Assembly (NCBI GenBank): GCA_030142985.1
Contig: CP125320.1
Coordinates: forward strand, 749,639 to 813,638
Reading direction: 5' to 3'
Source of the DNA: Candidatus Ruthturnera sp. Tsphm01
GTDB taxonomy: Bacteria > Pseudomonadota > Gammaproteobacteria > PS1 > Pseudothioglobaceae
DNA length: 64,000 nt
A program made the position numbers and the translations under genes. The notes under the pieces were generated by a model that was not told the origin of the DNA, ran no database searches, and was given only the letters and a program-made list of their open reading frames with translations. Of the stretch, positions 9,490-18,858 are shown piece by piece (position 1 is the stretch's first letter; every line of letters begins with the position of its first letter).

Positions 9490-10584
9490 TTACAATTTAC
9501 CGCTTAAATCTTGTTCAACAAATCCTGTTAATTTTACCGATATATTTTTACTTAAAGCCAACACCTTAAAACTCTCGCCCATTGCACTGGGTAAAACCAA
9601 TTGTTTAACTTGTTGTGCCAAATTGATGTGTTTATCCTCATCTGGTTGTTCAAGTAAATAATCATCAATACCCAGTGAAATCAAAAACAGCGCCTGTGTC
9701 GCATAACCACTAACTTTAAAACCACTAACACTTGCTTGATCAGCAATATCAGAAAAATTAACCGATGTGGTGATGTCTTGCTCACCTATATTTACAAATG
9801 GATTTTCACTCGCCTTATGTTGATAATAGCACCTTAAAGTACCATCCAATCTTTGGGGATGAAAATACTCATTTCTACCCATGCCATAATCAATCAATAA
9901 TACTAACGCCTCATCAATGACATTGTATAAGGAATTAACCCACGCTGTAGCACGAAGATTGATTTCAGTTTTATAATCTTCAATCATATTATTAGGCAAA
10001 AATACCTTATCATTTTGATAAGGCAAATCAAACATTTTCCAGCAAAATTCATTTTTATGGCAATCAACACCTAATTCATAAAATTGGTTATTTTTATAGA
10101 CAATACGTTTTGCTGGCATAGCATCCAGCACTTCATTAGCAATCACCACACCAGAAAAATCTACTGGCAACTCATCAAGCCAAACCACTCTATCCACTAA
10201 TTCTGGCAATACCTTTTCAAGAGTTTGTGCTTGTCTGTGTTTAAGTTCGCCACTTAACTCTAAAATATAATATTTCTTAGGTAAACTGTTTAACCTTCCT
10301 AACTCAAAAAGTATTTGGGTGGCAAGAACACCGCTACCTGCACCAAACTCTAAAATATCGTTAGTGCCATTTAACACCTGCGCACATTGACGAGCCAAAC
10401 AAAACCCAAACAAATCTGAAGCTTCTGGCGCAGTAATAAAATCACCCTTTTCGCCAAATTTTTCCGAACCTGATCGATAATAACCAAATATAGGATGGTA
10501 GAGTGCCAAATCCATAAATTCATCGAAACCTATAGGGCTAGCATTTTGTATAATAGTGTTTTTAATAATTTGTTCAAGACTCAC
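9490..10584 (-). CDS. SAM-dependent methyltransferase, MidA/NDUFAF7 family
   Basis: COG1565-type class I methyltransferase. Seen: FDEFMDLALYHPIFGYYRSG, then GEKGDFITAPEASDLFG, the SAM-binding DILEFGAGSGVLATQIL and VIANEVLDAMPAKRIVY, all hallmarks of the MidA/NDUFAF7 family. The mitochondrial member methylates an arginine of respiratory complex I; the bacterial substrate is not established. An ATG at 10611 would overlap the divergent pteridine reductase gene by 13 bases. A GTG at 10584 gives MSLEQIIKNTI, avoids the overlap and leaves 14 bases between the divergent starts, so I prefer it (364 residues). Confidence 0.85.
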   Translation of the reverse strand: MSLEQIIKNTIIQNASPIGFDEFMDLALYHPIFGYYRSGSEKFGEKGDFITAPEASDLFGFCLARQCAQVLNGTNDILEFGAGSGVLATQILFELGRLNSLPKKYYILELSGELKHRQAQTLEKVLPELVDRVVWLDELPVDFSGVVIANEVLDAMPAKRIVYKNNQFYELGVDCHKNEFCWKMFDLPYQNDKVFLPNNMIEDYKTEINLRATAWVNSLYNVIDEALVLLIDYGMGRNEYFHPQRLDGTLRCYYQHKASENPFVNIGEQDITTSVNFSDIADQASVSGFKVSGYATQALFLISLGIDDYLLEQPDEDKHINLAQQVKQLVLPSAMGESFKVLALSKNISVKLTGFVEQDLSGKL

Positions 10585-10598
10585 TTGGCGTATTTTAT

Positions 10599-11318
10599 AT
10601 GAAAACAGCATTAGTCACAGGAGGGGCGCATAGAATTGGTGCACAAATTTGCCATACTTTGCATAAAGATAATTATCACGTGATTATTCATTACAGAAAT
10701 TCATCTCAAGCTGCTAAAAACTTGGCAAATAAACTTAACAACATTCGCCAAAATTCTGCCAGTATTTTACCAGCTGAATTATCCAACATCCAAGAAGTAA
10801 ACAAACTTTGCAATACGATCAAGTCGCTTAATCTTTTAGTTAACAATGCATCAGTTTTTTACCCAACACCCATCAGCAAGTTAAATCAACATGACTATCA
10901 ATCCATTATGGACACCAATGTTATGGCACCTTTATTTTTATCCAGTACCTTAAGTGATAAATTAACTCAAAATCAAGGTTGCATCATCAATATTGTGGAC
11001 ATTCATAGCGAGCGCCCTTTAAAAAATCATGCAATTTATAGTATTTCTAAAGCAGCCATTGCCATGATGACCAAAACATTGGCTAAAGAATTAGCGCCCA
11101 ATGTTCGTGTCTGTGGGGTATCTCCTGGGTCAATTTTGTGGCCAGAAAATGTAGCCGAACTTGACCAAGTCCAAAAAGACAACATGCTTAAAAAAATTGC
11201 ACTTAAAAAGCAAGGCAGTGCGCAAGATATTTCTGATGCTGTTTTATTTTTAGCCAAATCTGCCTACATTACTGGGCAAATTATTAATGTTGATGGCGGT
11301 CGCACACTTAATCAATAA
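10599..11318 (+). CDS. Pteridine reductase (short-chain dehydrogenase, FolM-like)
   Basis: 239 residues, a normal size for an NAD(P)-dependent short-chain dehydrogenase. Rossmann motif TGGAHRIGAQIC near residue 8 has the TGxxxRxG form typical of pteridine reductases rather than the usual TGxxxGxG. Also seen are LLVNNASVFYPTP, the catalytic Ser-Tyr-Lys set ending in YSISKAAIAMM, and the C-terminal GQIINVDGGRTL. The family reduces dihydrobiopterin or dihydrofolate-like pterins and can supplement folate metabolism. It starts 14 bases from the preferred start of the divergent methyltransferase gene. The exact substrate cannot be read from the sequence. Confidence 0.85.
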   Translation: MKTALVTGGAHRIGAQICHTLHKDNYHVIIHYRNSSQAAKNLANKLNNIRQNSASILPAELSNIQEVNKLCNTIKSLNLLVNNASVFYPTPISKLNQHDYQSIMDTNVMAPLFLSSTLSDKLTQNQGCIINIVDIHSERPLKNHAIYSISKAAIAMMTKTLAKELAPNVRVCGVSPGSILWPENVAELDQVQKDNMLKKIALKKQGSAQDISDAVLFLAKSAYITGQIINVDGGRTLNQ

Positions 11319-11348
11319 AGGTCTTTGATGAATATCATGCGATTTTTG

Positions 11349-11357
11349 TGATATAAT
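11349..11357 (+). promoter_or_regulatory. Extended -10 promoter for rne
   Basis: TGATATAAT, an extended -10 (TG, one base, perfect TATAAT at 11352-11357), lies about 280 bases upstream of the RNase E start and 31 bases after the pteridine reductase stop. No good -35 hexamer is obvious, as is usual for extended -10 promoters. Transcription would begin near 11364 and give a long 5' untranslated leader. Confidence 0.5.
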
Positions 11358-11364
11358 TATAAAA

Positions 11365-11640
11365 ATTGATGTTTAAATTTACATCAACTAAAAAAATTTC
11401 AAATGTTTTTTGTATCAAAATAAATACCACAAAAAATACTATTAATATTTTGGGCTTTTTGTTGCCATATAAAGTAAATTAATTATTTAACCACTTTTAA
11501 GTGACTAAATAAAAAAAAGGGTTTAGAGTCCTTAGGGAATTATTTTATGATAAGAATAAATCACACTTTAACACCAAATCAACACGCTAGTGTTGAACTT
11601 TTATATGCGCAACAAAGTCCATTCACACTAGGACTTAACC
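11365..11640 (+). promoter_or_regulatory. Long structured 5' leader of rne
   Basis: This 276-base stretch without a clear gene contains three short hairpins: TTGATGT/ACATCAA at 11366-11387 at the presumed transcript start, CACTT/AAGTG near 11490, and CAACAC-GCTA-GTGTTG at 11580-11595. The rest is very AT-rich. E. coli rne also has a long leader whose hairpins let RNase E control its own message, so a similar role is a reasonable inference. A small frame from ATG 11547 (MIRINHTLTPNQHASVELLY and onward, about 58 codons) runs into the rne start region. It has an AGGG upstream but no recognised homology, so I do not call it a gene. Confidence 0.4.
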
Positions 11641-13467
11641 ATGAATCATATTTTAATCAATGCAACCCACTCCGAAGAAATCAGGGTGGGTATTATCAAA
11701 AACAAGAAATTAACTGGTCTTAATATAGAAGCCAGCCTTAATAAAAAAACCAAAGGCAATGTCTACCGTGGCAAAATATCCCGAGTAGAGCAATCACTAG
11801 AAGCAGCATTTGTTGACTACGGCAAAGAGAAGCAAGGGTTTTTACCTTTTAAAGAAGTTTCAGAAACTTTATATAATAACGCCAAAACTAAAGGTGAAAA
11901 ACTAACCATTTCTGATGTTTTAAAAGAAGGGCAAGAAATTATTGTCCAAATTGAAAAAGAAGAGCGTGGCAATAAAGGCGCGGCACTCAGTACTTATATC
12001 AATCTTGCTGGTGTTTATATGATTTTAATGCCAAATAATCCAAAAAGTCATGGTATATCAAGGCAAATAGTCGCCTCAGACCGACAATCTTTAAAAGAAA
12101 TTATTAGCAAAATTATTTTACCTGACCATTCAGGTTTAATTATTCGCACTGCAGGTGCTGGCAAAAGCTTTGAGGAGTTGCAATGGGAGGTGGATTATCT
12201 TTCTGACTTATGGCAATCAATTAACACAGTAGCTTTAGCACGCAGTGCGCCTTTCTTAATTTACCAAGAAAGTGATATTATTATTCGCACATTGCGTGAC
12301 CATCTTCGCTCTGATACTGATAGTGTTATTATTGATGAATTGGGTGCTTTTCAAAATGCCAAAGAATTTGTCAGTTTTGTATTGCCACACTACTTAGACC
12401 GCATCAAATTTTTTGATGTTTCTGAGCACTCTTTGTTTGACCATATGGGTGTTGAAACTCAGGTTAAAAGTGTGTTTAACCGCGAAGTATCACTACGAAC
12501 AGGTGCCACCATTGTCTTTGACCCGACTGAAGCACTTACCGCTATTGATATCAACTCTGCTCGCGCTACTAAAGGTGTTGATATTGAAGAAACCGCTTAC
12601 AACACCAACCTTGAAGCAGCTAAAGAAATTGCTCTACAATTACAATTAAGGGACATTGGCGGGTTGATTGTGATTGATTTTATCGACATGGCTTCTGAGG
12701 AGCATAAAACGTCAATCGAAAAGGCTATGGAAAAAGCCACCAATGCAGATCGAGCGCGTATTCAAATTGGTATTATTTCTCAATTTGGCTTGCTTGAAAT
12801 GTCAAGGCAACGTTTGATGAGTTCAGTCACTGAATCAGTTGAAAAGCCCTGTTCTGCCTGTCATGGTCGTGGCACCACGCCAACCATTCCAACACTAGCA
12901 TTAACTATTTTAAGGCAACTTGAAGATGGCTGTAATGCCGCTAAACAAACGACACATTTAACCATTCAATCAAGTGTGGAAGTGATTACCTACATCTTGA
13001 ATGAAAAACGCCAAAATATCATAAAATTAGAAAATAAACACGATATCAAAATTACCCTACTACCCAATCCATATATGCAATTCCCTCATTTCACTATTAA
13101 TAAACAAAAAGGGGATAAAAAATCACGGCATAAAAGTTATCAAGGCATTTCAAAGCCACAACACGTATTAGCTGAGAATGGTCTTTCAGATCAAGCTGAA
13201 ATTCCTGTCATTAATGCAAACAGACCTAGCACGCGTGTTCCTGAAAAGAAAACCTCCTTGTTTGAGAAAATAAAAAACGCTTTATTTGGGAAGCGCAAAA
13301 AACAACCTAATAAACATAGAACAAATCCTAACAACAGAAATCGTAATAGAAATCGTAATAGAAATAAACAACAAAACAAAACTCAAAATAATACTACCAA
13401 GCAGCAAAAGTCAAAACCTCAACAAAAACAAAATACACAAGTTAAGGCTAATAAAAAGCAAAATTAA
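11641..13467 (+). CDS. rne: Ribonuclease E/G family endoribonuclease
   Basis: 608 residues. It is the main single-strand endoribonuclease for mRNA decay and rRNA/tRNA processing. Domains: an S1 domain split by the family's characteristic insertion (GNVYRGKISRVEQSLEAAFV near residue 40), a 5'-sensor, and a DNase I-like catalytic core with the metal aspartates in VFDPTEALTAIDINSARATK and GLIVIDFIDM. The Zn-link is CSACHGRGT. The tail (about 500-608) is basic and low complexity with an Asn-Arg repeat (NRNRNRNRNKQQ) and is much shorter than in E. coli, so few degradosome sites are expected. RNase G would be shorter and lack this tail. The stop overlaps the aroE start by one base. Confidence 0.93.
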   Translation: MNHILINATHSEEIRVGIIKNKKLTGLNIEASLNKKTKGNVYRGKISRVEQSLEAAFVDYGKEKQGFLPFKEVSETLYNNAKTKGEKLTISDVLKEGQEIIVQIEKEERGNKGAALSTYINLAGVYMILMPNNPKSHGISRQIVASDRQSLKEIISKIILPDHSGLIIRTAGAGKSFEELQWEVDYLSDLWQSINTVALARSAPFLIYQESDIIIRTLRDHLRSDTDSVIIDELGAFQNAKEFVSFVLPHYLDRIKFFDVSEHSLFDHMGVETQVKSVFNREVSLRTGATIVFDPTEALTAIDINSARATKGVDIEETAYNTNLEAAKEIALQLQLRDIGGLIVIDFIDMASEEHKTSIEKAMEKATNADRARIQIGIISQFGLLEMSRQRLMSSVTESVEKPCSACHGRGTTPTIPTLALTILRQLEDGCNAAKQTTHLTIQSSVEVITYILNEKRQNIIKLENKHDIKITLLPNPYMQFPHFTINKQKGDKKSRHKSYQGISKPQHVLAENGLSDQAEIPVINANRPSTRVPEKKTSLFEKIKNALFGKRKKQPNKHRTNPNNRNRNRNRNRNKQQNKTQNNTTKQQKSKPQQKQNTQVKANKKQN

Positions 13468-14273
13468 TGATATATAAATTCGCTGTTTTTGGCAATCCTA
13501 TTAAACACAGTTTGTCACCAAATATTCACACTCAGTTTGCTCAGCAGGCTGGTCTTGAAGTTAGTTATGATAAAATATTAACACCTATTGATGATTTTTC
13601 ATCCTCAGCACAAACATTCGTCAATCAAGGTGCAAATGGTTTTAATATTACCGTGCCTTTTAAACTAGATGCATTTAAATTTGCAAGCGAACTCACGCTA
13701 AACGCCCAAATAGCAGGTGCGGTTAATACCATAAAAATAGAACAAGATAAAATCATTGGTGAAAATACCGATGGTATTGGTCTAGTCAATGATTTAACTC
13801 ACAATCTTGGTATTGAATTAAAAGATAAAGTTATCCTAATTTTAGGTGCAGGTGGTGCAACACAAGGTATCTTATTACCTCTTTTAAAACAGCAACCCAA
13901 TCGTATTATGATTGCTAATCGAACACCTTCTAAAGCAATTAAACTAGCTAAAGACTTTGCTAAATTTGGCAAGACTTGCGGTTTTGGTTTAGATAAAATT
14001 AAACATAATCCTGTTGATATTATTATCAATGCCACCAGTGCATCGCTTGATGGAAAAATGCCTAATATCACCTCTGGTGTTGCCAATAATGCAAAATGTT
14101 ACGATTTAATGTATGGCAAACAAACGCTATTTATGAATTGGGCAACAATCAACCACGGCTCAATGATTAGCGATGGTTTAGGTATGTTAGTTGAACAAGC
14201 AGCAGTGGCTTTTGAATTTTGGACAGGTGTAAAACCTAATGCTAAACAAGTTATAAGTAATTTAAGGCGCTAG
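13467..14273 (+). CDS. aroE: Shikimate dehydrogenase
   Basis: 268 residues, normal length. It reduces 3-dehydroshikimate to shikimate with NADPH, the fourth step of aromatic amino acid synthesis. Motifs: substrate site [18 protein letters not shown] at the N-terminus, [11 protein letters not shown] with the catalytic Lys, GAVNTI, ENTDGIG with the catalytic Asp, the Rossmann [12 protein letters not shown], and the NADP-recognising NRTPSKA. Its ATG shares one base with the rne stop, implying coupling. The 3' end overlaps the convergent pdxH by 12 bases. aroB, an earlier step of the same pathway, is at 62646-63725. Confidence 0.97.
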   Translation: MIYKFAVFGNPIKHSLSPNIHTQFAQQAGLEVSYDKILTPIDDFSSSAQTFVNQGANGFNITVPFKLDAFKFASELTLNAQIAGAVNTIKIEQDKIIGENTDGIGLVNDLTHNLGIELKDKVILILGAGGATQGILLPLLKQQPNRIMIANRTPSKAIKLAKDFAKFGKTCGFGLDKIKHNPVDIIINATSASLDGKMPNITSGVANNAKCYDLMYGKQTLFMNWATINHGSMISDGLGMLVEQAAVAFEFWTGVKPNAKQVISNLRR

Positions 14274-14900
14274 ACGCTCAATTCTCCACTTATCTTCGCT
14301 TAGTTGGTATATGAATCGATCATGCAATCGATTTTCTCTACCCTGCCAAAATTCAATCTTTAATGGCACAACACGATAGCCACCCCAAAAATCAGGTAAC
14401 GGCACCTCGCCTTTACTAAATTTAGCCTTCATTGATTCAAATTGAGATAATAACACCTGTCTTGAAGATAAATTTGATGATTGTTGAGATGCCCAAGCGC
14501 CCAGTTGAGATGCTTTTGGTCTGGAGGAAAAATATTTTAAAGATTCAAGTGTGCTGACTTTTTCTACATAACCAGAAACCTTTATTTGCCTTTCTAAGAC
14601 CAGCCATGGGAACAATAAAGCCACATTTGGATTGGCTTGAAGTTGTTTGGATTTTTTAGAGTTATAGTTTGTAAAAAATACAAAACCGTGTTTGTCAAAA
14701 TATTTGAGCAATACAGTTCTAATGCTTATTTCACTATCATCACTGGTTGCTAAACTCATGGCACTTGGCTCAACTACATCTGCCTCTTGGGCTTGTTGAA
14801 ACCACAACTTAAACTGCTCAAAAGGATTACTACTTAAATCAACTCGATTTAAGCCACTTTGAGTAAATTCATGCCTAAGACTGGTCAAATCAACTTTCAT
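14262..14900 (-). CDS. pdxH: Pyridoxamine/pyridoxine 5'-phosphate oxidase
   Basis: 212 residues, the normal length. This FMN enzyme makes pyridoxal 5'-phosphate from the phosphorylated pyridoxine or pyridoxamine forms. Seen: DPSNPFEQ-like [70 protein letters not shown], the [16 protein letters not shown] block, and a C-terminal [16 protein letters not shown] that binds the cofactor phosphate. The ATG overlaps the stop of the upstream Ubi hydroxylase by four bases, so the two are translationally coupled. Confidence 0.96.
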   Translation of the reverse strand: MKVDLTSLRHEFTQSGLNRVDLSSNPFEQFKLWFQQAQEADVVEPSAMSLATSDDSEISIRTVLLKYFDKHGFVFFTNYNSKKSKQLQANPNVALLFPWLVLERQIKVSGYVEKVSTLESLKYFSSRPKASQLGAWASQQSSNLSSRQVLLSQFESMKAKFSKGEVPLPDFWGGYRVVPLKIEFWQGRENRLHDRFIYQLSEDKWRIERLAP

Positions 14901-16093
14901 AAAAATGGTAAAAATTTATGCTTTTTATCTTGCGTTAGATGATGAGAAATTAGATACTTAATGGGTGGAAAATGTTCGGCAAGCTTAAGTATAAATCGCC
15001 TTACTTGTTTAATCGCCGGCGTATCATTAGTAAATAATGCCACAATACCATTAGTGCCAAAAAACATCAGTCTGGTTAAATTAATATGCTTTTTCTCATA
15101 CATTTTTAGTAATGACTCAGAACCAATGTCTTGGTCGTTATTCAAAGCCTCATTAACCAATTTTGCTAATATGTCCTGCCCCCTTAAACCTAAATTAAAC
15201 CCATGCGCAGTCACAGGGTGCATACCTACCGAAGCATCGCCAATCAATGCAAAACGCTTGGCAATAAAAGTTTGTGCATGTATTGCAATCAAGGGATAGG
15301 AGTGGCGCTCGCCCACTTGCATCATTTGCCCTAACTCACCTTTAAATGATTGTGTCATCATTTGATTAAAATCAGTCTCATTCATCTCAAGAATTTCCTG
15401 AGATTGGTCAGTTTTAACCGTTAACACAACAGACGAAACCTTGCCTACCATTGGCAATAATGCCAGTGTTCGCCCATAATTAAAGCGCTCTAAAGCAATA
15501 TTGTTATGTGATATTTCATGACTCATCTGGGTAACAATCATGATTTTGGAAAAATCCTTCATTAGCGTCGGAATGCCAACTTTCCTACGAATGTCTGAAA
15601 AACGACTGTCAGCAGCAATGACTAATTTAGCCTCAACCTTATCGCCATTAGATAAAATAACTTGCGAGTAATTATTCAATTGAGTGACATTTTCAACGCT
15701 CATGTCGGTGACAATATCAATATTTTTTGCCTGTTTAACCTTTGTATAAAGCGCTTTTCTGATTTGATAATTAGGCACTAAGTAGCCTAAGGCATCTATT
15801 GAAGTATTCTTAGTTGTAAAATTTAACAAAGAAGGAGAATCACCATCAAACACTTTTGCTTCTTTTAAAGGAGAGACTTCCGCCTGATTAATCAAATCCC
15901 AAACACCAAACTTCTTTAAAATTTTTAATGATAAATGTGTTAATGCAATTTCTCTGCCATCTGCCTGAGGATTGGCAATAGAATCAAGACTTGATTTTTC
16001 AATCAACAGTGCTTTAACTTTAGAATCAAGCATGGCGCTAGCAAAACTTAAACCTGCTGGACCACCACCAATAATTACAATATCAACTTTCAT
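14897..16093 (-). CDS. FAD-dependent ubiquinone-biosynthesis hydroxylase (UbiH/UbiF/VisC family)
   Basis: 398 residues from the ATG at 16093. That start puts the FAD dinucleotide motif right at the N-terminus ([20 protein letters not shown]). An ATG at 16132 would add 13 hydrophobic residues and is less likely. Further motifs are a DG sequence in [18 protein letters not shown] and the second FAD-binding [20 protein letters not shown] near residue 280, both typical of aromatic-ring hydroxylases of ubiquinone synthesis. Which ring position it hydroxylates cannot be told from the sequence. It is coupled to pdxH by a four-base overlap. ispB at 35120 supplies the quinone side chain. Confidence 0.88.
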   Translation of the reverse strand: MKVDIVIIGGGPAGLSFASAMLDSKVKALLIEKSSLDSIANPQADGREIALTHLSLKILKKFGVWDLINQAEVSPLKEAKVFDGDSPSLLNFTTKNTSIDALGYLVPNYQIRKALYTKVKQAKNIDIVTDMSVENVTQLNNYSQVILSNGDKVEAKLVIAADSRFSDIRRKVGIPTLMKDFSKIMIVTQMSHEISHNNIALERFNYGRTLALLPMVGKVSSVVLTVKTDQSQEILEMNETDFNQMMTQSFKGELGQMMQVGERHSYPLIAIHAQTFIAKRFALIGDASVGMHPVTAHGFNLGLRGQDILAKLVNEALNNDQDIGSESLLKMYEKKHINLTRLMFFGTNGIVALFTNDTPAIKQVRRFILKLAEHFPPIKYLISHHLTQDKKHKFLPFL

Positions 16094-16143
16094 TAAACAA
16101 AAAATTTGAGATAATAGGCTTATTATAACCACGAGTACTTACT

Positions 16144-16470
16144 ATGATTTATGTTGTTATTCAATTTTCTTGCATTATCTATTTGATTATTAATTCACAA
16201 ATTAGTGGCTTTAATCTTATCTCTCTATTGCTATTGAGTTTGTCGCTTATTATTGGACTGCTTGCACTTATTAATATGCGTCTAGATAACCTTAATATCA
16301 CTCCTATCCTTAAAGAACAGCACAAACTAACAACCCATGGCATTTATCGGTTCATTCGCCACCTATGTATACCAGTGTGTTATTATTATCTTCAGGCTTA
16401 ATGCTTAGCAATACTCACCCAATTTCTCAATTGGTAATGCTAATTCTTATTATTAATTTAATACTTAGAG
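16144..16470 (+). pseudogene. Isoprenylcysteine methyltransferase-like gene, 5' part (frameshifted, then split by an IS)
   Basis: The first frame gives an 85-residue membrane protein that ends in nonsense after IYRFIRH. Adding one base inside CACCTATG at about 16361 restores the family sequence: RFIRHPMYTSVLLLSSGLML, the conserved RHPxY motif of the ICMT/NnrU-like membrane methyltransferases. The restored frame runs to 16467, where an IS5-family element enters. The 3' part resumes at 18946 in the correct phase. Two independent lesions, one indel and one insertion, mean this gene is dead. The original substrate is unknown. Confidence 0.85.
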
Positions 16471-16546
16471 ACCTTTGTAATCCTCCCAAAAATTAACACC
16501 CAATAAAAGTAGAATTTTCTTATAATCAAAACATAAGGAGATTCAA

Positions 16547-16813
16547 ATGAAAACAACACGTAAATCAGATTCACAAATCATGCAAATTCTTAATCAAGCA
16601 CAAGCAGGTACGCCAGTATCTGAACTATGCAGAGAGCACAGTATGAGCAGTGCCACTTTTTATAAATGGCGTGCTAAATATGGCGGCATGGATGCATCAA
16701 TGATAACTAGACTTAAAGAACTTGAAGCAGAGAATACAAGGCTTAAGAAGATGTACGCCGATGAGCGCTTAAAGGCAATGATTGTACAAGAGGCATTAAC
16801 AAAAAAGTTTTAA
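16547..16813 (+). CDS. IS3-family transposase OrfA (helix-turn-helix)
   Basis: 88 residues. It contains a helix-turn-helix of the transposase_8 type, TPVSELCREHSMSSATFYKWRA near residues 24-45 (read as two adjoining segments), followed by a leucine-rich coiled coil (LKELEAENTRLKKMYADERL) used for dimerisation. It binds the element's ends and, when fused to OrfB by frameshifting, forms the full transposase. A strong ribosome binding site AAGGAG lies seven bases before the ATG. The frame ends with a slippery A-tract at 16801-16807 just before its stop. Confidence 0.93.
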   Translation: MKTTRKSDSQIMQILNQAQAGTPVSELCREHSMSSATFYKWRAKYGGMDASMITRLKELEAENTRLKKMYADERLKAMIVQEALTKKF

Positions 16814-16839
16814 GACCATCTTTACGTAAGAAGATGGTC
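16801..16839 (+). promoter_or_regulatory. Programmed -1 frameshift signal between orfA and orfB
   Basis: A AAA AAG at 16801-16807 is in the correct phase (orfA codons AAA AAG at 16802-16807). It is followed seven bases later by a hairpin GACCATCTT/AAGATGGTC (16814-16822 with 16831-16839). Slipping back one base continues as VLRPSLRKKMVKQ straight into OrfB. This is the classical way IS3 elements make OrfAB. Confidence 0.85.
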
Positions 16840-17631
16840 AAGCAGAGTATCAATAAACACAGAGTAACAGCACGATTAGCTTGCCAGGCTTTTAAGATCA
16901 GCGAGACATGTTATCGGTACGAGCCAAAGTTATCATCCGAGAATGAGCTAATTGCTGATTGGTTATTGCGATTAACCACAACACACAAGCAATGGGGATT
17001 TGGATTGTGCTTTATGTATTTACGTAACATAAAAGGTTTTAGGTGGAATCACAAGCGTGTGTATCGTATTTACAGGCAACTAGAACTCAATCTTAGGATT
17101 AAGCCTAGAAGAAGAATCAAACGCGATAAGCCACAAGCTTTAAGCGTACCAATGACAATCAATCAAATTTGGTCAATGGATTTTATGTCAGACTCTTTAA
17201 ATACAGGTAGAAAAATTAGAACCTTTAATGTGATTGATGATTACAACAGAGAGTGTCTAAGCATTGAAATAGACCACTCATTACCAGCACAACGAGTGAT
17301 TCAATCATTAGAGCAACTTATTCAATGGCGTAGCAAACCCAAAGCCATCAGATGTGATAATGGTCCAGAATATATATCTCATATACTCAGAGAATGGGCA
17401 CAAGCAATGGATATTGAGCTTATGTATATACAACCAGGCAAACCAACCCAAAATGCCTATATAGAAAGATTTAACAGAACAGCAAGAAACGAATGGTTGA
17501 ATATGCATATTTTTGATTCGATTGAGCACGCTCAATCGTTAGCAACACAATGGATGTGGGTATATAATAACGAACGACCTCATAGTTCGATTGGTGGTAT
17601 TCCACCAAGAAAGCTACTTGAGGCTATTTAA
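16834..17631 (+). CDS. IS3-family transposase OrfB (DDE integrase domain)
   Basis: 265 residues. N-terminal HTH_21-like segment (HKQWGFGLCFMYLRNIKGF, then NHKRVYRIYRQLELNLR), then an rve integrase core. The DDE residues are visible: Asp in IWSMDFMSDSLNTGRKIR, Asp in KAIRCDNGPEYIS, and Glu in PTQNAYIERFNRTARNEWL. The C-terminal WVYNNERPHSSIGGIPPRK is typical. It is probably made mainly as an OrfAB fusion through the upstream frameshift signal. It is nearly identical to the copy at 26593-27390. Confidence 0.95.
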   Translation: MVKQSINKHRVTARLACQAFKISETCYRYEPKLSSENELIADWLLRLTTTHKQWGFGLCFMYLRNIKGFRWNHKRVYRIYRQLELNLRIKPRRRIKRDKPQALSVPMTINQIWSMDFMSDSLNTGRKIRTFNVIDDYNRECLSIEIDHSLPAQRVIQSLEQLIQWRSKPKAIRCDNGPEYISHILREWAQAMDIELMYIQPGKPTQNAYIERFNRTARNEWLNMHIFDSIEHAQSLATQWMWVYNNERPHSSIGGIPPRKLLEAI

Positions 17632-17835
17632 ACAACGGAAATTCTATTTTTAGCAGTGGTTAAAAATGGGAGGATTACACTTTGAATAATTCATAATTCC
17701 CCATCCTAATTTCAACTTTTACAATTTTTCAAAAATATTTTCAAAATTTTCCCTATTTTTCTATAAAAACCTAAAAAACATCTTGCTTATCTGAGTTTTC
17801 ATCGCCACATTTTTCTATTTTTACCCTTTTGCCAC

Positions 17836-18858
17836 TCATTGGACGCAACAATCCTGCAAGTCTCGCATCTGTTTAAAAATGTTCATTCCAGTTTTAAGGT
17901 TGTGACTCATGGCAATTAGTTGCGCTCTGGTTTTGTTTCTTTCTAGTCCAAGGTATCTTGCCTTGGCTAATCCGTGATGAAGCTTAAGTAGTCCAAAAGT
18001 GCGCTCAACAATATAGCGAATGGATGAGCGTTGTTTATTCTCTTGTTTCTGTTGCTTGGTTAAAGGCTTGTTTCTGTAGGCACGGTGCAATATTTTATTA
18101 TTTTCTTTGCCTAGTTTTTCATCATTGTTTTTATTGGCATAAGCGCTATCAGCATAGACTTGTCCACATGTTTTTATTTTACTGTTAGTGCGTTCTACCT
18201 CTAATAATTTATCAAACTCTTGTGAGTCGTGTACATTACCTGGAGTGTAAGTCATTTTCTTAACAAAACCATCTTCATCGGTATTGGCGTGCATCTTAAA
18301 ACCATAGGTGGTTTTACGTTTGCCATCGGCTGCTATTTTGACATTGTATTTTGCCTCTTTGTCTTGAGTGTTGTTGCCATCCTTGCCTTTACGCTTGCGT
18401 GATTGTTTGGCTTCTATAACGGTGGCATCAATGATGTTGATTGAACCCAAGGAAACAATGATTGAATTTTGTTCAAGATGGGTATTGATTTGCTCTAGTA
18501 GAGGCGCTAGTAATTTCTCGGTGCTGAGTAGTTGCCTGAAACGCCAAATGCTAGAATGATCAGGCACATTTTCAGACAAAGACAAATCAATAAAACGTCT
18601 GAACATTAAATCTCTGGCAATTTGCTTTTCTAGCGCCTCATCACTTAGACCGTACCAAGCTTGAAGGATTAGGATTTTAAACATTATCAGTGGCGGATAA
18701 CTGGGTGCACCCCTAATAGAAGAATACAAGTTCGAAAGTGTTTGTTCTATCTCGTTCCAGTTGATGATGTTGTGTACATCATCAAGTTCTGATAGGGATT
18801 TGTGATCTACAACAAGAGAATCTGCAAATGAGTTTTGTTGGGTGTTTTTCCAAGACAT
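17836..18858 (-). CDS. IS5-family transposase, copy A (intact)
   Basis: 340 residues. The N-terminal DUF772-type region (PSYPPLIMFKILILQAWYGL, then MFRRFIDLSLSENVPDHSSI) precedes a DDE_Tnp_1 domain. Candidate catalytic residues are Asp in INIIDATVIEAKQ, Asp in VYADSAYANKNN and Glu in IRYIVERTFGLLKLHHGLAK. This is the IS5 group architecture. The gene is intact and shares almost every residue with copies C and D, indicating recent movement. It is the likely source of transposase for the MITE copies in the window. Confidence 0.95.
   Translation of the reverse strand: MSWKNTQQNSFADSLVVDHKSLSELDDVHNIINWNEIEQTLSNLYSSIRGAPSYPPLIMFKILILQAWYGLSDEALEKQIARDLMFRRFIDLSLSENVPDHSSIWRFRQLLSTEKLLAPLLEQINTHLEQNSIIVSLGSINIIDATVIEAKQSRKRKGKDGNNTQDKEAKYNVKIAADGKRKTTYGFKMHANTDEDGFVKKMTYTPGNVHDSQEFDKLLEVERTNSKIKTCGQVYADSAYANKNNDEKLGKENNKILHRAYRNKPLTKQQKQENKQRSSIRYIVERTFGLLKLHHGLAKARYLGLERNKTRAQLIAMSHNLKTGMNIFKQMRDLQDCCVQ

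Larger units (their letters stand above)
16476..17679 (+). mobile_element. IS3-family element, copy A (1204 bp), inside the IS5-type copy A
   Basis: Ends are TGTAATCCTCCCA and TGGGAGGATTACA, a perfect 13-base inverted repeat. It is flanked by a three-base duplication CTT (16473-16475 and 17680-17682) within the end of the host IS. It carries orfA and orfB in the usual IS3 arrangement, with orfB in the -1 frame. It looks complete and potentially active. A second, damaged copy is at 26545-29020. Confidence 0.95.

Noticed and set aside
11547..11723. Small open frame of about 58 codons in the rne leader running into rne
   Set aside because: It has a possible AGGG upstream but no similarity and overlaps rne in another frame. 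Kept only as a remark in the leader entry.
13330..13370. Tandem repeat AATCGTAATAGA in rne as an independent repeat element
   Set aside because: It encodes the Asn-Arg tail of RNase E in frame and is explained by the protein's low-complexity C-terminus.
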